From Paramecium tetraurelia (taxonomy: Eukaryota > Ciliophora > Oligohymenophorea > Peniculida > Parameciidae), in assembly GCF_000165425.1 (NCBI RefSeq), contig NW_001798956.1:311373-375372 (forward strand): a DNA stretch of 64,000 bases, read 5' to 3'. The notes beneath the pieces were generated by a model. The model saw only the letters and a list, made by a program, of their open reading frames with translations, did no database searches and was not told the DNA's origin. The first letter of the stretch is position 1, and every line of letters starts with the position of its first letter. Below, piece by piece: positions 50,987 to 62,839 of the stretch. A program made the translations under genes and the position numbers.

Positions 50987-51330
50987 TGAGAAAAAAGATT
51001 TTGCTTTTTAATTTCTATAAAATATAATAATTAATACTCTATTGTTATTTTTGATATAAATATACATGAATTTTGATGAATTCTTATAGATATTTTTTGA
51101 TCACTAGTAAAAATGCATCAAATGAATTTAAAGACAATATAATCAATAAGAATCTATCTTCAAAAACTTAAGAATTAAACTTGAAGAATAATTTCATTAA
51201 AAATGAATATTGTTCAATTAAAAAAATGGAATGTTTGGTTTATTCCTAATTAGAAAGAAAAGCAGTATGTGATCTAATTTAATTCGTAATTTAATATTTT
51301 GAAATATATTATGTTTAAAATTAATATAAA
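50987..51330. other. Intergenic region, about 0.34 kb
   Basis: Divergent spacer; A+T-rich, nothing supported. Confidence 0.6.
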
Positions 51331-53153
51331 ATGTACTTAAGGGAGAGAAGAGCAACATCCTATCAGAAACCTTAAGTAGGTCAAGATGATTTGAGAAATC
51401 AATTGAATTTACTTGATTAATTTGTGAGACCAACCTATGATGTTAAATTGCCCCATGATCCTAGTCAAAAAAGCGGAATTCGATAATCTAATCATTTGAA
51501 TAAATCCTTTCAGTTACCAAAACTGTCTACATTGCCAGAAGAATCGATAAATGAGGAAGTGGCTCAAATGTAGTAGGCTATAGATTAATAAAACCAGACT
51601 CTAAAGCGATTATTGAAAGAATAAAGAGAAGTAAGAGTATAAATGGATTATTAAGGTAAATAAAGCTTAACTTTTTAAGTAAGAACTTGAGAATTTAAAA
51701 ACTTAAGTTCAAACTATACATCTAAAATTACCAAAACTGCCATAATATGAATAATTAAATGAAATTAAGCACGAAATTTCATCATTAAGACAATCCTTCT
51801 TCCAATAAGCTCAACAACCCTAATAGCCAATTATACAGCCTCCTTAGATAATATATCAACAAATGCCTTAACCTCTGCAATAACCCCAGTATTATCCCCC
51901 TCCTTACCCCTATTATCCTCCACCTTATCCACCTTATGGATAGCCTCCCCCTCCTCCATATGGATAGCAACCTCCTCCCTACCCACCTCAACAATAACTA
52001 TATTAACCACCTTACTAGTACAATCCCTATCAATATCCTTACTAACCTCAGCCTTAACCCCAAGAAGGCTAATAAAATTAATAAAACCCTTAATCGGCTG
52101 GCAAAATAAAGACAAAAACTGCTGGATCACAAGGCTAAAATTCAAGAAGATCAAGTCAAAATATGATACCTTTGGTTTCCAAGAGGTCCATACAATAAAC
52201 CAAATAGAGTTTTTTTTCAGATGTATAATAAATATAACATAAAAGTAGAAAGGAGATAAGAGAGTGCCATTTCAGGGTTCAAGATTGAAAGTAATTTTTA
52301 ATGCAGTTCGATTTGCTATGAGGTGGAAGATATATTGTAAGCCGTTGAATATTCTATGGAGAAAATTATATAAACATTCTGTTGAGTGCAAAGCAGTGAT
52401 ATAGAAAATATCTTATCATGTTGCTCTGAAACGGATAAATGATTGGTGCAAAATGGTTTTAGCAAAGGTTGAAAATTACTTGAGTAAAATAAAAGAAATA
52501 GATTTTATTGTATATTTCTTTGTTATCAAAAGAATCCAGAAAAACCATTGACGGAATAAGAAATAGATCAATCATATATGTAATTAACGAATGTGATGAA
52601 ATATCTGATGACCAGTCTTGTTACATATTGTACAAACGATTTCATGATTCCAGAATTGAAATTTTTATCTTACCTTTAGTTTTTTGATTAGCCAGAAATA
52701 GATAGAGGACTGTTCGTTGCGAGAAGAGTATTATTTTGGAAAGAGAAATAATTAGACATGACTAAAACATAATAGATGATGATTGTGGGGGATCTAGTTA
52801 TATTAGTACATATATTGCCTGCTTTATTGGAAATTCCAGGATAAATATTTTTAGTCAAATGTATGGTGTCTCTTGTTTAAATTCATTTTATGAAATATTT
52901 TGATTTGAGAGTGCTCAATCGAAATCCAGAGTATAGAATTATTCAATTAAATTTGGTGGATGTGGTGGATGGCAAATTAGTTGCCAGACTAGAAAAACTG
53001 GAAAAGTTTGATGATGAAAGATATATTGTAGGAGTCTATGAGGAAAGCCAATTTTAAGGATTTTATGCTAAAAGACCTCATTTCCAAGATGATATGCAAA
53101 AAGCGCTATTTTAAATACATACTAATTTATTATAAGCATTAGCTGCTAAATGA
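51331..53153 (+). CDS. P/Q/Y-rich protein with an ordered C-terminal domain, about 578 aa
   Basis: Start MYLRERRATSYQKPQVGQ. Residues 60-150 are coiled coil; residues about 150-260 are a tract of Pro, Gln and Tyr (PYPYYPPPYPPYGQPPPPPY). The last 300 residues are ordered and helical: FNAVRFAMRWKIYCKPLN, YHVALKRINDWCKMV, LTNVMKYLMTSLVTYC, GDLVILVHILPALLEIPG, and a final FYAKRPHFQDDMQKALF. I do not recognise this domain. Introns of 28 and 23 nt are clear; a third near 52170-52205 (best fit 35 nt) is uncertain. Confidence 0.7.
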
Positions 53154-53200
53154 AATTTTATATATTTATTAATTATATTCAAATTTAAATTAGCAGTTAA

Positions 53201-54473
53201 ATGGAGGATCTCTTGGAATGCACTAAATGCGGAAATGAAGTAGATTAAATATTAGCATTGTCATGTGAACATAATCTATGTCTTTTATGTTCAGCCAAAC
53301 TTTATAATAAACTATAATGTCAAACATTAGTTTGTGAAATCTGTTCCTCATAAACCCTTTTGGATCCCTCTGCAATCGAAGTCTTACAAGATATGTACAA
53401 ATTGCAGTCATCTCGAATGTCAACTGCAAATTTAAAAAGCTCAAGATAACAAATCCAATATTAAGCATCCACTCATTCAAAAGCATCCTAAATTCATCTT
53501 AATACTCAACAAGGATTGACAGTGACATGTTAATAACATGCAAGTGAAGAAGCATTACTTTATTGCTATTCATGCGAAACCCCTTGTTTTTGTATGGAAT
53601 GTTATCTCTAAGGATTGCATAAAAATCATGAGGTTAAGAATGTCCAAAAGTCTTATTCAATCATTAGAACAACTAAAGTAAAACCATTTCATTAATTTTA
53701 GGCTGATCAATTCTATTAGAAGGTGAAATCTAGTTAAGATCAATTATTGCAGGATTAATGTAAATTTGCTGCAAAAAAGAAAGAATTAGTTGAAATCAAC
53801 ACTTCCACAAAAATGTAGATTCAATCTAACTTTTAAGAATTATACAAAGCTCTTTAATTGAAAGAGTCTGAACTTATCTAAGTAGCAGATGATACTATGT
53901 GTGAGAAGGTCAAAGAAATAGATGCTGAAGTTCAAAAGATCTAAGCATAAATGGATGTATTAATTTATATCAATATATTTATAGAAATTGAATGACGTTT
54001 TAAGTGACATAGAATCATATTTCCCTGATCATCCAGATCAAAGTCAAGCTATCATGGCTTTTAATTACATTGCTCTAAACAATAGGAAAATAGATTAACT
54101 TACAAGAACCATTCTTACTGAGAGAAATACTTGGGGTGCTTCATTATAGTTACAATACTAATTGGATCCACAGAGCATCATTTAATAGATTGAAGATATC
54201 AGATCTACCAAACTTAAAATCATGTCTTTGAGAGCGTTAGAAACTGTCGAACCTACTATCAATGAAAAGAAATTGTATGAAAGAGCGAGAGAGGATAGAA
54301 CTAAAAGGTTGTTTTAATTTTAAACTCCCATTCAGTCATTAGTGTAGGATGAAAATAAGGAGAATAATTAATCTTTCATTGCAAATAACGGCGAGTAAAC
54401 TCAATTATCGGAGTTTCAAAGGAAATTTTAAGAAGCAAAGAGAACTTTATCATAAAGATAAAAATTAAATTGA
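53201..54473 (+). CDS. TRIM-like RING/B-box/coiled-coil protein, 414 aa
   Basis: The domain order is that of TRIM proteins. An N-terminal RING-type finger has LECTKCGNEVDQILAL, CEHNLCLLCSAKL and VCEICSSQ. A B-box follows at about residue 115: TCQQHASEEALLYCYSCE then CFCMECYLQGLHKNHEV. A coiled coil of about 130 residues comes next, and a C-terminal part without SPRY or NHL repeats (GASLQLQYQLDPQSIIQQ). One 28-nt intron leaves exactly 415 codons. RING and B-box are frequent in ciliates; ubiquitin ligase activity is inferred. Confidence 0.88.
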
Positions 54474-54548
54474 AAAATATTAGAATTCTATATCTATATT
54501 AAAATTAATATATTATAGCCTAATTTTGGATGAATATAATTATTGAAT

Positions 54549-55180
54549 TCATTTTGGGGGACTTACAGCCTGTTAACGATATATGCGATTATATTGCTCC
54601 TTAGGAAGTGTGTGGTAATCGATAATTTATTTCTTGATCAAAGAGTTATTTAGATTTTAGTTTTAGGATACATATGATGCATCAATTGAAGACATCTAAA
54701 TCGAATTATTCACCTTCTATTTTCTTTTAAGGAATTCATTGTCATTTTTCTTCTTTATTTTTTCCTCCCTCTCCAATTAGGATAACCTAATATATAATTA
54801 GTTAAGTACTCCTTTTTGCCTTTAACAAATTATAATGCTCTTTAAGTTTCTATTTCTAATTTTTACTTTTCTTATTTTTTTTGTTCTGCTAATTCCTTTT
54901 TCACTTATTCCATCTCCAACTCCCGTTACTTTTTCTTCAAGTAATTCTCCTTTTAAATTAAGAATAATCTTTCATCTTCCACTGGTTTCAAACCACCAGA
55001 GCCCTTTTTATTTTTTATGAGGAGTTATCTTTTGGTCTTCTTCTCTATTTTTTTTGGGTCCTCAATAACCTTCTCCTTCTTCAACTCTTCAGGCAAGAAC
55101 CTTGTATCCGGCGGAGGTTATGGAGGTTATAGTTTTTGCATTCGATCCACTAATTTTTACATTCTCGAAAAGTCGTACAT
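54549..55180 (-). CDS. K/E/Q-rich coiled-coil protein, 202 aa
   Basis: One 23-nt intron (GTACTT...TTAG) joins KFVKGKKE-type helix to LSQLEREEKIKKKNDNEF and leaves exactly 203 codons. Start MYDFSRMQKLVDRMQKLQ, a Pro-rich turn (QPPQPPPDTRFLPEEL), then a long charged helix (LKKKQRELEMEQVKKELA). The end is LPKEQYNRIYRQQAVSPP. No domain known; resembles small flagellar or basal-body coiled coils in style only. Confidence 0.68.
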
Positions 55181-55339
55181 AGATTTTAGATATTTTATTT
55201 ATTATCTTAAAAAGCATTAAATAAGAATTTATTAAACTAAAATATTTCACCACTTTAGAAACAACTTCAAATTAACATTAGATTTCATAATTTTATAACT
55301 GATAATTTTATAATATATTTCATTTATTTATTATTTAAA

Positions 55340-57208
55340 ATGGCATCTGCCACAAAAGAGAAACAATTAAAAAAAAAAGAGAAGGAAGACCAAATCCAAA
55401 GCAGGTCCTTAGGCAATTTTCATAATTTGGAATTGTTGTGTAAAGCAGACGATAGATAAAAAAAAACATTAGAAAAGATAATCAAATAAAAACCTGACTT
55501 AGCCAGAAGTTTAAACATATATGCCGACGGAGTTAAATATTACATAGCAAGATAATAACAGAGAGATAAATTGTTGGCAGGAAAAGACCTACCTTTGATG
55601 GAAGTTTCAGAGGAATAACTATAATTGCCATCACTACCTCTCATAACGAACAGACAAATGGCAAGGTAATACAATAAGGATTTATTCCCCCCCAGACTTT
55701 TAAGTGAAAGTTTGGAAAAACAAAATAGAAAATAAATCAATCCAAATAATTACACTCCTTTCGCAAATAGACAAAGAGTAGCAATCCCTGCATTAAATCC
55801 ACCTATGAAAATCAACAGAGACAGAGATTTGCCTAAATTAAAGGTACATGCTGAAAATATGTATAGTTTAATTATTTTGTTGGGTCTGGCAACAATGGAG
55901 AACTAGTAAAACGAATATTATAAAAGAGAGAGCAATATTGGACTGCAGTACCTTTAACATTCTAATATAAACACTTCATGTGGTAACAATCATACAATGG
56001 TATGGATTTTAATCGCTTAACTCAATAAGAGAGTTCATTTGCAAGAGTAATGTATAATTTCTTCGAGTTTCATAAGAATATTACTTCAAAGACAGGTACA
56101 TAGCAGAATTAAATTTAGGTTTGTCGTAATCTTTACTCTAATATTATAATAACATTGAGAAAACCTTTGATATAATACCTTTAGTTTTTATCATTAATTT
56201 TAAGAACTGTGATTGGATGAAAGATATTCAGTAATTCACAGAATTTTATCAAGCTAATAACCCATTAGTATAAGCCACTATGAAATCCACTTTAGACTTT
56301 GATTTTTATGTATCCAATTTGGTAGGTACAAAAGTGAATTACAATGGAATAAAGACTTATAAAATGTAGGAAACCTTGACTAGTAAATCCTAATATTTAT
56401 GGCTTTTAAAACCAGCGGATTGGAATAGGGGAGAAGGTGTTCATGTGTTCAACACTCTTGAAGAGGTTGAGACTTTAATAAAGTCATACTATTATGGCAA
56501 AGGGAACTATGAGTGCAAAGAGTTTGTGATTCAAAAATATATTGAGAGACCATTATTGTTGAGTGGAAGAAAATTTGATATAAGATGTTGGGTCCTCGTA
56601 TCTTAAGAGATGCAATACTTTTTATTTAAAGAGGCTTATATTAGAACAAGTGGAACAGCATTTTCATTAGATAATGTAAAATAAAAAATAATAAATTAGA
56701 AAGATAGATATATTCATTTGACGAATAATGCAGTTTAAAAGAATGCCTAAAATTATGGATAATTTGAAGATGGCAATCAATTATCTTTGAATAGATTTTA
56801 ATAATTATTAGAGTAAGTCTAACAATTAAAAGTAGCTAATAGGAGACAACTTATAATTTCAGAAAGTAGGGATGGCCAATGATAAAGGATGTGGTTAAAA
56901 TAACTATGAATTCAACAAGAATGAATAAGAGAAATAGAAAATATGGGATGCAATTATTGGGTTATGATTTCATGATTGATGAAAATCTTAAATTGTGGTT
57001 GATAGAAGTCAATGCGAACCCGTGTTTGGAAGAGAGTTCGAATCTGTTAAAAATGCTGATTCCTAGGATGTTGGATGATGCTTTTAAGTTGACATTGGAT
57101 TAAGTATTCACCCCTGAAGTGGACTTTGGTGTTTGGCAGCCCAAATTTAAAGTGGATGAATATGAGGACCAGGAGAATATGTGGGAATCATTGGGATTTT
57201 GCAGTTGA
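55340..57208 (+). CDS. Tubulin tyrosine ligase-like (TTLL) enzyme, 588 aa
   Basis: TTLL enzymes add Glu, Gly or Tyr to tubulin tails using an ATP-grasp fold. Visible: KMQETLTSKSQYLWLLKPAD with RGEGVHVF, the ATP/substrate segment RPLLLSGRKFDIRCWVLV, KDRYIHLTNNAVQKNAQNYG, and the metal-binding WLIEVNANPCLEESS. Four introns (30, 23, 23, 26 nt) leave exactly 589 codons. The 26-nt one lies just before ETTYNFRKQGWPMIKDVV. The N-terminal 170 residues are charged and not conserved. Whether it adds glutamate or glycine is not decided here; the general layout recalls TTLL3/8/10-type glycylases as much as glutamylases. Confidence 0.92.
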
Positions 57209-57284
57209 AAAATTAACTAAGTATATAAATATTTATATATGATTATAAAATATATAAAGATTTAAATAAATATTTAAATTTAAT

Positions 57285-58502
57285 ATGGATTAATAAACAG
57301 AATAAGATAAGCTTGAATCAATAGCTACTCCAGGAGTATTAGATAAATATCAAAATGCAGGCAAGATTGTAAATGGTATTTTTTTTAATTTAATAATGAT
57401 CAGTTGTTCTTGAAAAAGTGATTGCCAAAATATAGCCAGATGCTGACATAGCTTCCATTTGTGCTTTTGGAGATCAGGAGATTAATGGAGAACTACAAAA
57501 AGTTTACAATAAGAAAAATATAGAAAAAGGCTTGGCATTTCCAACAACTATTTCTGTCAATCAAATATGCGGACATTATTCTCCATTGAAGTCTGAAAAC
57601 AGTAATTTAGCAAAGGGAGACGTGGCTAAGATGTAAAATTAATAATAAATAATAGTTAATTGGGTGTTCATATTGATGGATATATTGCAATTGCTGCACA
57701 CACAGTTGTAGTAGGAGAAGCTTAAGTAGAAGGCTAAAAGGCTGATGTGATATTGGCTGCTTACTAATCAGTTTAAGCTCTTTTCAGATCAATCAAACCA
57801 GGTACTACAAATACAGCTTTAACAAAACTTATTTAATAAATTGCAGATGACCACAAATGCACTCCTTTGGAAGGTGTTTTGAGTCACGAAGTCAAGAGAC
57901 ATTTTATTGATGGAAACAAAGTCATCATCAATAGAGAAACCCAAGAATAAAGAGTCGATGAAGAAGAAATTCAAGTCAATGATGTTTTTGTTTTGGATGT
58001 GTACATTACAACTGGTGATGGAAAGACCAAAGAAGTAAAATTCTAATCTTATCCCTATAGTCTGATTTGAGAACTACAGTCTACAAAAGAGCATTGGATA
58101 GATAATACTAATTAAAAACTAAACATGGCAGAGCCTTCATGTAAGAGGTCTATGAAAAATATCCATCTTTGTGTTTCTCATTGAGAGCTTTCGAAGATGA
58201 AATCACAGCTAAATTAGCAGTTCAAGAATGTGCAAAACACGAATTATTGAATCCATATCCTATTTTGATTAGTCCAAATAGCATTGTAGCATAATTCACA
58301 ATTACTGTTGCAGTTCTAGCCAATAGCACAATTTAAATTTCAGGTTTGAAGTTGGACGAGACTAAATTCAAGTCTGCTCATGATCTTAATGATCCTGCCC
58401 TCAAAGAATTATTGAAAGTATTTCAATCATTTATCCCCTTAGTTGCCAATGGACAAAGATTCATAAAAAAAAAGACAATAAGAGCAAAAACAAAAAGCTT
58501 GA
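57285..58502 (+). CDS. PA2G4/EBP1-like protein (MetAP fold), 371 aa
   Basis: EBP1/PA2G4 keeps the methionine-aminopeptidase fold but is a ribosome and rRNA-associated growth regulator. The sequence follows it: TPGVLDKYQNAGKIVN, ASICAFGDQEI, LAFPTTISVNQICGHYSP, VAKIQLGVHIDGYIAIAAHT, CTPLEGVLSHEVKRHFIDG, DVFVLDVYITTGDGKTKE and LCFSLRAFEDEITAKLAV. Four introns (28, 23, 26, 25 nt) leave exactly 372 codons. The last intron (58418-58442) matters: with it the protein ends in the family's lysine-rich tail (DSQKKRQQEQKQKA), without it the frame reads on in an unlikely way. Confidence 0.93.
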
Positions 58503-58687
58503 TGATATATATCATAGTAGTAATATAGGTATATTAATAATTATAAATGCAAATATTAATCATTTAAATCTATCTCATTGAGATGACTCAAAATAACATA
58601 TAAATATATATATGTAAATTGAATGATAGAGGCATTTCAACTTTCATTTGTTATAATTTATTATTAAATAAAATAAATTAGAATGAA

Positions 58688-60354
58688 TCAAATATTACCG
58701 TTATTGAGTTATTATTTTATAGGTTCACTTGCCTAAGTAAAATTATCAAGCTCATATCCATTAAATTATGCTAATTATAGATTATCTCATACCTTAGATT
58801 GAATTTCTCCTTAACATTATAACATTTTGTTAAATCAATTCGTTATTTTCTTCATCCTCTATAGATATTTATCTAGCATCAAAGTTATCCTCCGTTTACT
58901 ATAAATACTAATGACTAAGATTACATGAGGAATAAATGGTGCCTTTAACTCCTTATTATAGAGCTTTTACCATGGAAAATTTTTAAACCAAGAATGTTAT
59001 CTCAATTCTTAGGGTCCATTAAAACCTAATCTATTTGCAGGTTTTCTTTAAATTAACTAATATAAGAATAAAATCTAAAGTTTACTCGATTGATAAAATC
59101 AGCTGATTCTAGAGACCAATTGTCAGGAATTTCTGATCTTTTAATTTGGACTTGCTTAGCCAATATTTAATCTCTAATTTCTTTACGAGATCTTCCTGTG
59201 TAAGGTCTCTATTCTAGTTTAAAACGAATACTTTGCCAAGCATAAATTCATAACCAATAACTCCTAAGGCAAAGTAATCAACCGCATATGAATGGTTCTA
59301 ACGACACATTACTTCAGGAGCCATATATCCAGGTGTTCCACTTGTATCTTAAGCATTATCAGGTCTCAAAACTCTAGCAATGCCTAAATCAGTAATTCTA
59401 ACATATCCTATTAATTTGATAGTAGTATTACCATTTTTGTCTAAGACTAAATTCTCTGGTTTGATGTCTCTATGTATTATATTTTTAGAGTGCATATGTT
59501 CTAATCCTAGAAAGATGCAAGCCATAAAAAATCCTCTTTGTTGTACAATGAACACTTACTTGTTTGATCCTCACTGAATCTACGCATTCTTCCTATGTGA
59601 TATCTCAGATCTCCTCCTTGCATGTAATCCAATACATAAAAATAAGTTTTCTCTGTCTTAGAAGGCAAAGTAGATGTTAACAAGAAAGCTAGAATTTACA
59701 TATAGATAATTACGGATGCTTAAGATTACTCAATATACTTCTTTCGTTCATAACAGAATTTACACTTTTTTTAGCAATGATCCTTTTGATATGAGAATAT
59801 ATTAATACAAAGCTTTAGACATCTCTTTCATAGCATAAGTCTAACCATTTTTTTTGTGTTCTACTCTCCAAACCTTACCAAACCCACCAATTCCAATAAC
59901 ATACAAAAAATTAAACATGTTTCTCTAAACGACTACTTCATTGGGGAAGTAATTATTTTACATGAATGATGATTATTATTGTTTATGTTAATTCTGTTAT
60001 TGTTGAACTACTTGTTTCTCTTGTTCTTCATCCTCTTTTTTAAGTATCAAATAATTTAGAAATGACATCTATTGAGTTTATTTAGGTTTAGAAATTGATG
60101 ATTTTTTGGAATGATTAGCCGATGTAGATTAACTAGACTATACTGAAATCTTCTACATGGCATGCATCAATGGAGAAGGAGAATGATCGTTGTGTTCATT
60201 CCATCTATTAAATAATTGTATATTATATTCATTACCTATTATTATGTATATTTTGGGCTCCTTGGTTTCCTTGATTTAGTAAGCTTTTGTCACCTCTGTT
60301 AGCTTACCCTGAATCTTATCTAGAATGAGGAAATCTGTAATTCAAACCTTTCAT
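58688..60354 (-). CDS. STK32/YANK-like AGC protein kinase with an apparent frameshift, about 477 aa
   Basis: STK32 (YANK) kinases are an AGC subgroup of poorly known role. Seen: glycine loop [48 protein letters not shown], catalytic loop [21 protein letters not shown] (DLG in place of DFG), [12 protein letters not shown] and [15 protein letters not shown]. Nine tiny introns (22-31 nt) are needed. Between RENL and LDYM the frame shifts by one at a run of five A (59638-59642); a four-base run would restore it. A 25-nt GT..AG segment could also restore it, but only by deleting conserved residues. Residues 1-130 are Q/S-rich. Confidence 0.85.
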
Positions 60355-60488
60355 TTATATTATTTATTATATTATATATTTTTTTGTAAATTATAATTAT
60401 CTAAATCTAATTTTTATCCAAATATTATATAAATTTATGAGTTTATAACTCGTAGATATCTCTGGGAACTAAATGAAATAAGATTCTC

Positions 60489-61320
60489 ATGATAAAGATA
60501 AATAAAAATTTTAATTGCTTAGAGGCCATTTCAGAAAAGAATTTTGATAATCAATTCTAAATATTGATACTTTAATTCATTATCACTTCAGGCTATGATT
60601 TATTTTATAGTTCAGAAAAATGTATGGGGTGGTTTCAGAATTTATCGTTAAGGAATAAAGAGGCTGGTGTCAATCCTTTAATTGTGTGGGATGCTTATAT
60701 GGGAATTTATGAGTTTTTCGATTCAATTCGGTATTTCAATAAACAAAAATGTAGTTGCTTAGTACATGCTCAATTAATTTTAAGTTTAATATTTTGTGCG
60801 CCTGTATTGCTAATAAATCATTATATAATCGTGTTCTTTGGCAATAGGACCATTCAGAATAAAATAAAGAAAATGCCTATATTTTATTATAATAATTCTA
60901 TGGAAACTACGATGCCAGAATGTAATAATTGTCTGGTTGAGTAAGTTGAAAATGACAAAATAACTTAGTTACATTGTAGTAATATGTAAATCTATTGTTT
61001 AATATAGGCATCATTTCCACCTCCAATGTCTATAAGCTTGGATGAGAATAAAATAATAATGTCCAATTTGTAGTAAAAGAATTTGGCAATATTTAACAAC
61101 CTAATCTAAAAGTTGGAATTTATTATTTTCTTATACTTCAATTTCCTAATAATATCTGTAATTTATGTCTTTATATAATTATTGCTCTAAAAAATTTGGC
61201 AGAATGCATATATCAATTTAAAAATATACTTTCTTAAAATTGCTATTAATAAAAATATTTAGAAAAAGGAATGGCATAATACAATTGTTTGTTGAAATTC
61301 AATTGGCTTCATTTGATTGA
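60489..61320 (+). CDS. Membrane-associated RING-finger protein, about 269 aa
   Basis: The start MIKINKNFNCLEAISEKN follows an in-frame TGA. One clear membrane helix (CLVHAQLILSLIFCAPVLLI) lies near residue 105. A RING finger follows: ECNNCLVEQVENDKIT, HCSNMHHFHLQCLQAWMRI and QCPICSKRIW; a 22-nt intron splits the zinc-binding region. After residue 210 all three frames remain open, and a neighbouring frame would give a second membrane helix (FIIFLYFNFLIISVIYVF), so the C-terminal end is uncertain. A membrane E3 ubiquitin ligase is likely. Confidence 0.75.
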
Positions 61321-61784
61321 GTCTTCTTAAGCAGTAACAGAGTTTATAATAACTACTCATTTCTCTAAATATTTTTACATAAGTTTATTATTATTCAAAT
61401 TTTCCATTTTTTATTTTGAAGCAGAGGCAATCTTTTATAATATTACCATAGCTTAAAAATAATATTGTTTTTGATGCATCTCATCAAGTCAAAGGTATTT
61501 TATACTCCACTCTGTGCTAGAAACATAAGTGTCTTTATCTAACTTTGATAAAAGTTATTAAAAAATTCTCTATTGATATAGGGAATTTAGAGATATTCAA
61601 TATTTCTTTGATTCATGTAGTTTCTCAAATTTTCTAAAGTTAAACATTGTGCATCCTTTCATGAATCATTAGTCATATAACGCAATTTGATTTTATTTTA
61701 CTATGTTTTATCACTCATAATATCCATTAAGTTTATTTATTCCTAATAAATTTATTGAAATTATTATTAATTATTAACTGTCAC
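61321..61784. other. Spacer with a possible gene fragment on the minus strand
   Basis: The minus strand from 61616 to 61395 is open for 73 codons: MNQRNIEYLQIPYINREFF, then LMFLAQSGVQNTFDLMRC and KLWQYYKRLPLLQNKKW before TGA. Composition is coding-like, and the frame continues a little upstream until a TGA. It may be a small gene, a truncated copy, or chance. Confidence 0.3.
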
Positions 61785-62282
61785 ATGAAGTCGAGTGACT
61801 TGCTATAGTAATTTAATGATTTCAGAAGAAAGCTCAAAGCACAAATTTAATCAAATGAAATTACAAAAAGTCCAATAAAAAATTAAGTGAAAACTTAAAC
61901 TTCCCCCTAAAAGCCTAATTCTGGAATTAAAACAAAAATTAATCTAACTTAGCATTAAAATAAAATATAAAATAGATGTAATACTATTTAGGCAGTTCCA
62001 AATAAAAATCAACTTAAATCCATCAATAAAAATCTCCAATTATAATGCATCACTCATGAAAAATTATTATCTAAATAGGAGAATGCATAGTCCTTTAAAT
62101 GCTCTAATCCTTAAGGTAAAAAAGAAAGTATTGGCATTAATCTCTTAAATCAAGAATAATTGTATCAATTTTATTCTACATTTGAATAAATAACAGAGGA
62201 TGAAGTTAAATAATTACCAAATGAATACAAATAACTTTTAAAATAGTTGGCACAATTTGTAAATAAAAAGCTACCTTAATGA
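61785..62282 (+). CDS. Small Q/K/N-rich protein, 165 aa
   Basis: An intronless frame of 166 codons. Start MKSSDLLQQFNDFRRKLK; mostly polar, with TQTSPQKPNSGIKTKINL. The last third is helical (LYQFYSTFEQITEDEVKQ, then LLKQLAQFVNKKLPQ). No known domain. Its stop faces the convergent stop of the next gene 107 bases away. Confidence 0.65.
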
Positions 62283-62389
62283 AATTTAGGATCTTCCTCA
62301 AGATGAGAAGTTGTATTTACTGATAATATAAAATATGTAACTCTATAATTTGCAAATTTTAAGTATAGTAAATGAAAATAAAATCAATG

Positions 62390-62839
62390 TCATTTTTCTT
62401 TGTTTTTGAAGTGAATTTAATTGATTAATTATTTGAAGACCTCAAACTTTTCGCTAGACTAACATTTATGCTTTATTAAAACATTCATATTTTAAGGAGA
62501 TTCTTATTATATTTTCTATGTGTTTTCCTTATTTTCTTCAAATTCATTAGATTTTCCATTAATACACATTTTCTCCCCATATTTTCCATTGATCATAAAA
62601 TACTTAAGATTATTTTTAGTACCAGATTTAGCTATTTCAGAGTTACTGTCTTTCTTTGAAGATTATCTAGTTTTTATTTTTTAGTTGTTTAAAATAAAAG
62701 CTGAATTGAATTAAGGTAGAGTGTTTTGTTGATTTACAAGTGAGTTTCTTTAAAATGGTCTAACTTTTTAATTAGAATTTGAAACAATTGATTATTGAAG
62801 TAGTTTGTTTAGTTAATTTACCATTTCATTAGAAGTCAT
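62390..62839 (-). CDS. Small Q/N/K-rich protein, 149 aa
   Basis: An intronless frame of 150 codons. Start MTSNEMVNQLNKLLQQSI; polar, low-complexity middle; end KHKCQSSEKFEVFKQLINQI with a short helix. No domain or membrane segment. Similar in size and style to its convergent neighbour but not visibly homologous. Confidence 0.65.

Noticed and set aside
51785-52154. Minus-strand frames rich in R, L, G and W
   Set aside because: Antisense of the P/Q/Y-rich tract of the 51.3-53.2 kb gene.
59616-59690. A 25-nt intron GTTAAC...CTAAG restoring the kinase frame
   Set aside because: It would delete the conserved VNIYFAFQD segment found in related kinases, so a one-base indel at the A run is the simpler explanation.
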